Source: Candidatus Haladaptatiplasma halalkaliphilum (GTDB lineage Archaea > Thermoplasmatota > Thermoplasmata > Halarchaeoplasmatales > Halarchaeoplasmataceae). From it: a DNA stretch of 34,096 bases. Position numbers and translations under genes: made by a program. Where the stretch lies: positions 1 to 34,096 of the forward strand of contig JAFDTY010000011.1 of the NCBI GenBank assembly GCA_019594055.1, read 5' to 3'. The notes under the pieces were generated by a model. That model saw only the letters and a program-made list of their open reading frames with translations, was not told the origin of the DNA and did no database searches. Below, in pieces: positions 22,580 to 29,302 of the stretch; the first letter of the stretch is position 1; each line of letters begins with the position of its first letter.

Positions 22580-24523
22580 TCACCGGATCATGGCGTCCTC
22601 TTCCGTCGTCGAATCATCTTCGAAATATATCGTATTTCCACATCGGGGACAGGCCAAGGACCTCGTCGGCTCCGTGGGTGGTGGCGGTGTAAATCCACAG
22701 TACAAACAAGTGGGGATACGGTGTCTATCCATCGGGTGCGAACCGGGCGGATCGCTCCATCCGTTGCGCCCCTGGTCAGGTGCAAATTGATCTCCTTCCC
22801 TGTTCCATGTAGGTGGTTCGGGATGAGCGGGGGGAGACATGTGAGGGGGTGGTTCCTGATATGTCGGAGGGTGGAGTTCGTAGAAGTTGCCCCCTGCGGT
22901 GATGACCATGGCTGCGGATATGAAGGACAACACAGCGGACAGTATCAATAGGAAAGCGCCTAACCTCAAACCCCATGATATCTCAGCCGTTCCGTAATCT
23001 CCGAGTTCTTCAACAGTGCTACCACCCATGGGTCGTGACGAGATAACACTTACCAGAGACGTGACCTCTTCCGGGGCATCATGGGCGGCCAGGGATAAAA
23101 AGCTTGACAAGAAGATAACGAATAATATTATGCATATTACCGGTACCAGATATTTCACACCTCTACCGATGAACTTACCACCCATCTTGCGAGACTCCCT
23201 TATACCGATGGTGCTGACCATGAAGACTATGGTACCGAAGAACAATATCCAGCCAAAGGCGATGGGCAGCCCCATCACCTGTATCAAGCCGCTGCCGGGT
23301 TCCAGTCTGTTGAATTGAAGGCCCTTTACTCCGTTGAAGACGAGGACATCGACCGCACCGTCCGTTGCATAGGCCCCTTGGTCGATATTCAGGGATACTC
23401 CGTACCACGGCAAAAAATAACCTATCACGGCACAGATGATCGCCACTAAACCCAGTAGCATCCCCGCACTCCTGAGGTTGTTACCTCCGTAAAGGAATGG
23501 AAGATATCTTGGGCCCAAGGTTCCCTGCCTCTTCTTCAATCGATACTTGGAAAAAATCCTTATGGCGAGTGATAGAACCATCGATACGATGATTATCATA
23601 AAAAGATGATACACCAACCAGTTAGCCCGCAAGGTTCCGGCATGGAGAACAGGCAGTTCCGACTCCCATCCCAGGGGGTCGTTCCAAGGTTGTCCGTTCT
23701 GAATGTACATGGGACCCAAGGGTCCCCGTTCACCGGTGAGCCCGGCCTCGGGACGTCCGTAATCACCCCAATGTCCGGCGAAGTTAAGCCAGGGTTGATC
23801 CGTAAGGAGTTCCAGTTGATAATCTTCCGGTGTGATCTCCCTTCCCGACCCGGCCACCATATCGTTGGCCAAACCAAGTTTGCCCTGATAGGGTCTGAAG
23901 TAACTTGCATGGGAGCCCAGGGCTACGTAGACTTTGGGGTGGGTACCTCCGGTCTCCACCAATGACCATTGGGCGGTTTCCCCCGAAGTATGTTGCGAAT
24001 AGGCGGCCCTTAAAGGATCACCCGTACTATCGGTGAATATGACGATGAATTCCCAATCACCCTCATGGGTGTTAAGGGGGCCCAGGTTGTGGGGGTAAAA
24101 AAACCAATACTGTACGGCATAACCGTTTGGTATGGTCGTGACCCTGGCATACACAGTTGGTGGATAAAACTCCTTGCTGGCCAAAAAATCTCTCTCGATA
24201 CCGTCGTCGTGTATGGTACCCATGCGGTTGTCAAGGTAGTAACCGTCACGGGGATCGGTATGGGCCGATAGGGTGAAAGCCGCCGGGTTAGGGGATATCA
24301 ATCCGATACCGGTGCGGTTAAGGTTCGAGCGGGATATTGCATATTCCGGTGATACGGGGTAAAAAATCTCGTCGGGGTGCAGGTAAAGGTAAGGGGCTGT
24401 ACGTCGTGCGAGTCCGTACTCCGTGCCGTCCCAGTCACCGGTTCGCTGTCCCTGAACCAGGGTAACCGGGACGATGGATACCGTTACGAAAATTAGCATG
24501 ATAATAAGTGGTATTTTTTTCAT
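22580..24523 (-). CDS. Vps62-like exported domain fused to membrane helices and a zinc ribbon
   Basis: 647 residues. A signal peptide (MKKIPLIIMLIFVTVSIVPV) precedes an exterior domain with HEGDWE (153-158) and ALGSHASYF (201-209), the hallmarks of the Vps62 family. One helix follows at about 310-330 and three or more between about 355 and 560. A Pro-rich linker and a C-terminal zinc ribbon (CLYC 606-609, CPRC 625-628) end the protein. The zinc ribbon should be cytoplasmic if the helix count is even (inference). Function is unknown. It is divergent from the SHMT gene across 56 bases. Confidence 0.82.
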   Translation of the reverse strand: MKKIPLIIMLIFVTVSIVPVTLVQGQRTGDWDGTEYGLARRTAPYLYLHPDEIFYPVSPEYAISRSNLNRTGIGLISPNPAAFTLSAHTDPRDGYYLDNRMGTIHDDGIERDFLASKEFYPPTVYARVTTIPNGYAVQYWFFYPHNLGPLNTHEGDWEFIVIFTDSTGDPLRAAYSQHTSGETAQWSLVETGGTHPKVYVALGSHASYFRPYQGKLGLANDMVAGSGREITPEDYQLELLTDQPWLNFAGHWGDYGRPEAGLTGERGPLGPMYIQNGQPWNDPLGWESELPVLHAGTLRANWLVYHLFMIIIVSMVLSLAIRIFSKYRLKKRQGTLGPRYLPFLYGGNNLRSAGMLLGLVAIICAVIGYFLPWYGVSLNIDQGAYATDGAVDVLVFNGVKGLQFNRLEPGSGLIQVMGLPIAFGWILFFGTIVFMVSTIGIRESRKMGGKFIGRGVKYLVPVICIILFVIFLSSFLSLAAHDAPEEVTSLVSVISSRPMGGSTVEELGDYGTAEISWGLRLGAFLLILSAVLSFISAAMVITAGGNFYELHPPTYQEPPPHMSPPAHPEPPTWNREGDQFAPDQGRNGWSDPPGSHPMDRHRIPTCLYCGFTPPPPTEPTRSLACPRCGNTIYFEDDSTTEEDAMIR

Positions 24524-24546
24524 GTAGGGCGGATGTGAAAAGGAGG

Positions 24547-24554
24547 TATAAAAA
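24547..24554 (+). promoter_or_regulatory. TATA box for the SHMT-like gene
   Basis: TATAAAAA is centred about 30 bases before ATG 24580, giving a leaderless or nearly leaderless transcript. Confidence 0.6.
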
Positions 24555-24579
24555 CAATATGTGAAAAATACCTAGGCGA

Positions 24580-25710
24580 ATGAAAAATAATTTAACTATA
24601 GGCCCTTTTGACCCATCCATGCACCGAATACGCTCTCTCGTGAAAAAGCACGAAAGTTACAGGGAAGACGGTATCAACCTCATGGCCTCCGAGAATTATT
24701 TATCACCCCAGGTCAGAGAAGCTCTTTCCAGCGACCTGGCCGGAAGATACCTTTCGGATTATTACGGTGGTTCGAGCTACGCCCGGGAGATAGTCGACCG
24801 TACGGAAGAACTCTTCCGCGAACTCTTCGATGTGAAACACGCCATCGTAGAGCCCCTGTCCGGGAACATATGCGACCTCGCGGTGCTCTTTGCCTTCAGC
24901 GAACATAACGATAAAGTAGCCATGTTACCTTATACGGCAGGCGGATACCCCCTCGGCCTGGAAAAATTCGGCAGACAGAGAATTTCCCTACCCAACATAA
25001 AAAATACATTTGAGATCGACTTATCGGGTTCAGAAAAATTATACGCAGAACACGAAATATCCTTGACGATACTGGGTGCGTCCTACATACCGTTTCCACA
25101 CCCCGTGGAAGAATTCAGAACCATGGTTGACGAGAATTCACCCTACGGCATAATGGTTTACGACGGTTCACACGTACTGGGTTTACTGGCTTGTGGCGAG
25201 TTCCAATCACCCCTGGACGAGGGAGCGGAAGTTATCATCGGTAGTACACACAAATCCTTTTACGGCCCTCAGGGGGGCGTTATACTCACGAACTCCGACG
25301 AGCATCATGACCGCTTGAGAGAATTCATGGATGTTGATACCGATACGGGCATAGGCCTTGTGGACAACCCCCATGTTAACCGTATAGCTGCCCTGGGTAT
25401 CGCCGCAGAGGAGATGCTGGAAGATCAGGGATACGGTAAAAGGGTGATAACCAACGCCAGGGATCTGGCAACCGCCCTGCAAGAATTAGGTGTACCGGTT
25501 AAATTCGCCGAACGAGGCTTTACGGGATCACACCAGGTATTTTTGGACGTGACACCGGAAGACGCCCTAAGGCTCTGTCATCTACTCGAGAAGGAGGGGA
25601 TATTCATTGATACCACGGGAAGGATGGGTACCGCGGAGGTCACCCATCGAGGTATAACGGACATGGACGATATCGCAAACAGGATAGCTGAGCACTATAC
25701 GAGACTGTAG
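24580..25710 (+). CDS. glyA: Serine hydroxymethyltransferase-like PLP enzyme
   Basis: 376 residues, fold type I PLP enzyme. LMASENYLSP (34-43) and the PLP-lysine motif GSTHKSFYGPQGG (Lys225) are diagnostic for SHMT, and DGSHVLGLLACG precedes it. SHMT interconverts serine and glycine with a C1 carrier, often a methanopterin in archaea. The protein is about 40-50 residues shorter than typical SHMT, mostly in the C-terminal domain, so carrier or substrate specificity may differ. It is convergent with the LYS9-like gene, 3 bases apart at their 3' ends. Confidence 0.85.
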   Translation: MKNNLTIGPFDPSMHRIRSLVKKHESYREDGINLMASENYLSPQVREALSSDLAGRYLSDYYGGSSYAREIVDRTEELFRELFDVKHAIVEPLSGNICDLAVLFAFSEHNDKVAMLPYTAGGYPLGLEKFGRQRISLPNIKNTFEIDLSGSEKLYAEHEISLTILGASYIPFPHPVEEFRTMVDENSPYGIMVYDGSHVLGLLACGEFQSPLDEGAEVIIGSTHKSFYGPQGGVILTNSDEHHDRLREFMDVDTDTGIGLVDNPHVNRIAALGIAAEEMLEDQGYGKRVITNARDLATALQELGVPVKFAERGFTGSHQVFLDVTPEDALRLCHLLEKEGIFIDTTGRMGTAEVTHRGITDMDDIANRIAEHYTRL

Positions 25711-25713
25711 CCT

Positions 25714-26946
25714 TCATAGAACCGTGGTTTCCTCCAGGATCCTGATACCCACATTTTCCAGCCGCTCCAACATCTTGCGGTAGGCGGTTCCCACGATACA
25801 ATCTTCAGGTGCGATTATTCCCTTCCCGGACACTTCACCCCGGGCTATCATCTCCGCACCTATGGCCGCCGGGAAACCGGTGACACGCTGCATGGCGGTT
25901 AACCCGTTTTCCACATCCTCATCATCCCACATGTAGATGTCTATCCTCACATCCTTGTCGTCTTTTTTACCTTCGGCGGTGTTCCACATAACACAGCAAT
26001 CCCGATCACCCTCCTTAGGTTTGAGTCTAGGCGTAAGTACCTTCAAAAGCACTTCCCTTGGAACAACGTTGCAGCCGTTGACCTCCACGGGCTCGGTATC
26101 CAGCATGCCGCATCTTCTGAACTCCTTTATCGTATCGTAATGACCGGGCCAGCGTATGGTTTTTTCGTAGGTGTTCTCCAACTGCGGTCTTGTGTGAACG
26201 AAGCTTGGCATGCCCGGTGTGACGGCACATTCCAGCTCCACATCCTTACCGAATTTACCGAAGGTGAACCTTTCCTGTAAAGATAAAGCATCGAGCTCAA
26301 CCCTCTCACCGTCCTTTATGGCTGCTGATCTTATATTGTACTCCCTGAGAACGTGGTCGAAGGCCCAGGTGATCATGTACTTTAGCGGATGTCTCAGGGC
26401 GGATTCCCGGTTTGGTATACCCCCGCAGCGTGCTATGGCGGATCTGGGTTCGTCCATCCCCCGGAGGGCCTCACCCAGGGTAAAATTGGTGATACCCGGT
26501 GCGAACCCCAATCCATCCAGGAGCATAATGTCTTTTTCCACATAGCGTTGATGTATGTTTTCACCGTAATCATCGACAGACATCCCCCGGGGTAATTCCA
26601 TACCCTCCATCTCGTATGGGTCGGGGCTCCTGTGATACTCTTCCAGCATATCAACCATGCTCAAACCGGCTTCCAATGCCAGTTCCACCGTTCTGTAACT
26701 TGTCTGTCTGGTGGGTAGCGCGTTGATACCCACGTCGTATTCCTTCATTATCTCTATCGTACTATGGGTATCCATAACATCTCCAAGGTGTTTCCTCAGC
26801 TTATGGCTCCCTATGAACTCCGTGATCTCATCAATGGGCCCCTGGGACCTGCTGAATATCCCCACAGTCTCAAAATCAGTATGATTAACAAGATACCACG
26901 CCACACCGGCCGCCTGCCGTCCCGCACCGAATATGATCGCTTTCAT
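25714..26946 (-). CDS. Saccharopine-dehydrogenase-like (LYS9-type) oxidoreductase
   Basis: 410 residues from ATG 26946 (MKAIIFGAGRQAAGVAWYLV); a longer frame from 26970 adds 8 unconserved residues. The N-terminal Rossmann fold has GAGRQAAG. The middle domain contains DGLGFAPGITNFTLGEALRG, and the C-terminal part TGFPAAIGAEMIARGEV, as in LYS9/LYS1-type reductases. Such enzymes act on saccharopine or related amino-acid imines; archaeal relatives have varied roles, so the substrate is open. The gene shares its upstream region with the divergent GNAT gene. Confidence 0.86.
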   Translation of the reverse strand: MKAIIFGAGRQAAGVAWYLVNHTDFETVGIFSRSQGPIDEITEFIGSHKLRKHLGDVMDTHSTIEIMKEYDVGINALPTRQTSYRTVELALEAGLSMVDMLEEYHRSPDPYEMEGMELPRGMSVDDYGENIHQRYVEKDIMLLDGLGFAPGITNFTLGEALRGMDEPRSAIARCGGIPNRESALRHPLKYMITWAFDHVLREYNIRSAAIKDGERVELDALSLQERFTFGKFGKDVELECAVTPGMPSFVHTRPQLENTYEKTIRWPGHYDTIKEFRRCGMLDTEPVEVNGCNVVPREVLLKVLTPRLKPKEGDRDCCVMWNTAEGKKDDKDVRIDIYMWDDEDVENGLTAMQRVTGFPAAIGAEMIARGEVSGKGIIAPEDCIVGTAYRKMLERLENVGIRILEETTVL

Positions 26947-27063
26947 ATGCCTCAACGACGGGGCATCCAAGGGTACCGTATAAACCTTTTGCCGGTTTAT
27001 TGGACGGATCCTGACATCTTATATGAGCACACGATTTAAAAGACGATGATGCTTTCATGGTTT

Positions 27064-27564
27064 ATGAGTAAGGTAACACTCCGTTATCAGGAGATATCCG
27101 ATGCGGAAAGGTACTTCGAGATACTGAGCAACCCTAACTTCCGGTACTTTGAAGTGAAGGTAAAATCCGTGGAAGAAGAGCGTGAATGGCTGAAGACGAA
27201 CCCTGAGAAACGGGAAAAGAACCGGGAATACAACTATGCGATTCTGTACGACGATGAGCTCGTCGGCGCATGCGGGATAGCCATGGATACCAGAAGGCCT
27301 CACATAGGTGAGATAGGGTACTTCCTGGACGAGAAATATTGGGAAAAAGGTATAACTACAGAGGCGGTCAAGCAGATAGAGAAGATAGCCTTCGAAATAC
27401 TTGAATTGGTCAGGTTGGAAATACGCATGGAGCCGGGGAACAGGGCCAGCGGACGGATCGCCATCAAATGCGGATACACAAAGGAAGGATCGGTAAGGAA
27501 GGCGTACGAGCGGGATGGCGAGTACAGGGACTGCTTGCTGTATGCGAAGGTAAAGGAACGATAA
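27064..27564 (+). CDS. GNAT-family acetyltransferase (RimJ/RimL type)
   Basis: 166 residues from ATG 27064 (MSKVTLRYQEISDAERYFEI). The GNAT core is visible: IGEIGYFLDEKYWEKGITTE (acetyl-CoA loop), then LEIRMEPGNRASGRIAIKCG and YTKEGSVRKAYERDGEYRDC. RimL-like enzymes acetylate protein N-termini or small amines; the target is unknown. Earlier ATGs at 27046 and 27049 are in range, but the family start fits 27064. TATA-like stretches at about 27018-27027 and 27033-27039 allow either. Confidence 0.88.
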   Translation: MSKVTLRYQEISDAERYFEILSNPNFRYFEVKVKSVEEEREWLKTNPEKREKNREYNYAILYDDELVGACGIAMDTRRPHIGEIGYFLDEKYWEKGITTEAVKQIEKIAFEILELVRLEIRMEPGNRASGRIAIKCGYTKEGSVRKAYERDGEYRDCLLYAKVKER

Positions 27565-27613
27565 AAGCCGAACGGTTTCTATTTATTGTATTTCGATACA
27601 CTATTCCGCAAAC

Positions 27614-27620
27614 TTTTTAT
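27614..27620 (+). promoter_or_regulatory. TATA-like box for the DUF4143-type ATPase gene
   Basis: TTTTTAT is centred about 27 bases before ATG 27644, consistent with a leaderless mRNA. Confidence 0.4.
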
Positions 27621-27643
27621 GCATGCTAATACAATATACTATC

Positions 27644-28903
27644 ATGAAGCTGCTTAAAGAGATCGAAAGGCAGAACCCATGGTGGAGACACAAAGATGTT
27701 ACAGATGATACAGTAGAAAGGGATATCGAACAGAAGATAGTTTCCGAATTATCCGAGCATATCGTCACAGGTATAACCGGTGTGCGACGATGTGGAAAAT
27801 CCACTTTGTTAAAGAGGATATTGAAGAAGTTGCTCAAAGACATAGCGCCTGAGAATATCCTCTACTTTTCCTTCGATATAGAAAAGTGCGAAATCCGTGA
27901 GTTACTGGACAAGTATTTTAACGAGATCCGGAGAACGACTGCGGAGGATGCCGGTGAGACTTTTATTTTTCTCGATGAAGTTCAGAAGATAGACGGGTGG
28001 AGTGATCACGTCAAGGCATATTACGACAGTTACGAGCATATAAAATTCATCATCACGGGCTCTTCTTCCGCCAACATACGGAAAGGAAGCGGAGAAAGCC
28101 TCGTAGGACGCATGAGTCTTCATCACTTGACTACCTTTAGCTTCAGAGAATATCTTCGTTACTGTGATATTTCTGTTCCGGAAAAAGAATTTGGAGAATT
28201 TCCCGTACCGAACAATGCGGATGAGATAAAAACAAAATTTCTCGATTATTTTGAAATAGGTGGATTTCCGGGATTATTTAACTTCGACGAGACCACGAGG
28301 ATCGAACGACTCAGGGATATGATCGACCTCGCTCTTTATCGAGATATCGTTGATATCTTCGATATTCAAAGACCCGAGTTGCTTGAAGGATTGTTCAAAG
28401 TGATATCCTCTAACTCCGGAGGGATAGTGAATTATAACAATCTATCTAGAGATCTTGATGCCGAATATCGTACCATAAAAAAATATATCGAAGAGTTGGA
28501 ATCCTCATTTCTTATTGGAATCAGCAGAAGATTCGAAGAGAACCGATTGAAGCAGTACAGAAAAAGGCCGAAGATATATCCCGGAGATCATAGTTTCTGT
28601 TTACTTGAAAACACTTCTACCGGAAGAGTTGCTGAAACCATAGCTTTCAATCATCTGAGTACTTTGGGCTCATGCGGTTATTGGAAGAACAATAAAAATG
28701 AGATTGATGTGATCTTAAAAGAGCAGGATAATATCTATGCTTTTGAGATCAAATATAAAGAGGGTATTTCAGGAAGAGACCGCAGTGGATTGGAGACATT
28801 TTCTGAAAGATATCCGGAATCCGAGAGATATCTAGTCACTAAGAATGAATTGGAAAGAGATCTTAAGATCGTACCTCTTTGGCTTTTACTTCTGCATATA
28901 TGA
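27644..28903 (+). CDS. AAA ATPase with DUF4143 (PD-(D/E)XK-like) domain
   Basis: 419 residues. Walker A GVRRCGKST (46-54) and Walker B FIFLDE (107-112) are followed by the arginine-rich sensor region IITGSSSANIRKGSGESLVG. The C-terminal DUF4143 part has EIDVILKEQDNIYAFEIKYK, a D..E-x-K arrangement like PD-(D/E)XK nucleases. This large archaeal family is frequently found as orphan, patchily distributed genes; the role is unknown. Residues look intact, so it is probably active. A+T-rich codon use compared with its neighbours suggests horizontal transfer (impression). The start at 27644 is chosen from the conserved N-terminus and the TATA position. Confidence 0.9.
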   Translation: MKLLKEIERQNPWWRHKDVTDDTVERDIEQKIVSELSEHIVTGITGVRRCGKSTLLKRILKKLLKDIAPENILYFSFDIEKCEIRELLDKYFNEIRRTTAEDAGETFIFLDEVQKIDGWSDHVKAYYDSYEHIKFIITGSSSANIRKGSGESLVGRMSLHHLTTFSFREYLRYCDISVPEKEFGEFPVPNNADEIKTKFLDYFEIGGFPGLFNFDETTRIERLRDMIDLALYRDIVDIFDIQRPELLEGLFKVISSNSGGIVNYNNLSRDLDAEYRTIKKYIEELESSFLIGISRRFEENRLKQYRKRPKIYPGDHSFCLLENTSTGRVAETIAFNHLSTLGSCGYWKNNKNEIDVILKEQDNIYAFEIKYKEGISGRDRSGLETFSERYPESERYLVTKNELERDLKIVPLWLLLLHI

Positions 28904-28948
28904 TAATCCTGCCCAAACCGATTTATTCAAGTTTCCGATCAAGTTTAC

Positions 28949-29101
28949 ATGAAGTCCTCACCCGACCAGGCTAGAAAGATCTTATGCTCGGTACAAAAAG
29001 GAAAATATCTGGAAGATGCGCTCGACATCGCGGACTCGCTTTTCCACGACGACGAAGACCTTTTCCGGAAGGGTTATTGGCCGGATGCCAAAGGTAGCTA
29101 G
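28949..29101 (+). CDS. Small ORF of unknown function
   Basis: 50 residues, MKSSPDQARKILCSVQKGKY to the C-terminus GYWPDAKGS, strongly acidic and predicted helical. A TATA-like TTTATT lies about 26 bases upstream (leaderless pattern). Its end falls inside one copy of an imperfect repeat (29071-29095 against 29272-29294), so it may be truncated. I do not recognise a family. Confidence 0.35.
   Translation: MKSSPDQARKILCSVQKGKYLEDALDIADSLFHDDEDLFRKGYWPDAKGS
29071..29095. repeat. Imperfect direct repeat, copy 1
   Basis: GGGTTATTGGCCGGATGCCA followed by AAGGT resembles 29272-29294, with a 2-base length difference and one substitution. The copies bracket about 175 bases without a supported gene. 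Confidence 0.5.
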
Positions 29102-29302
29102 TGTGCCCCATCAGCAGGAGGTCTACGATTACATAAACGTTACAACACGTAATCTTTCGGTAATTGTAGACAAAGTGAAACACCGAAGAGATACCCTAAA
29201 CTTCAAAGTTGGATCACTTGTTTACATCCTTTGAAAATTTTCGATATAGTACGAAAAAATCGAAGGATTTCGGGTTATTGCGGATGCCCAAGGTCTATTA
29301 CT
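29102..29302. other. Gap between the small ORF and the ABC permease
   Basis: No supported gene. It contains the second copy of the imperfect repeat at 29272-29294, ending 8 bases before the ABC permease stop. Short frames here are weak. Confidence 0.4.
29272..29294. repeat. Imperfect direct repeat, copy 2
   Basis: GGGTTATTGCGGATGCCCAA followed by GGT. See the copy at 29071-29095. It reads up to the 3' end of the permease gene, so the duplication junction lies next to that gene. Confidence 0.5.
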
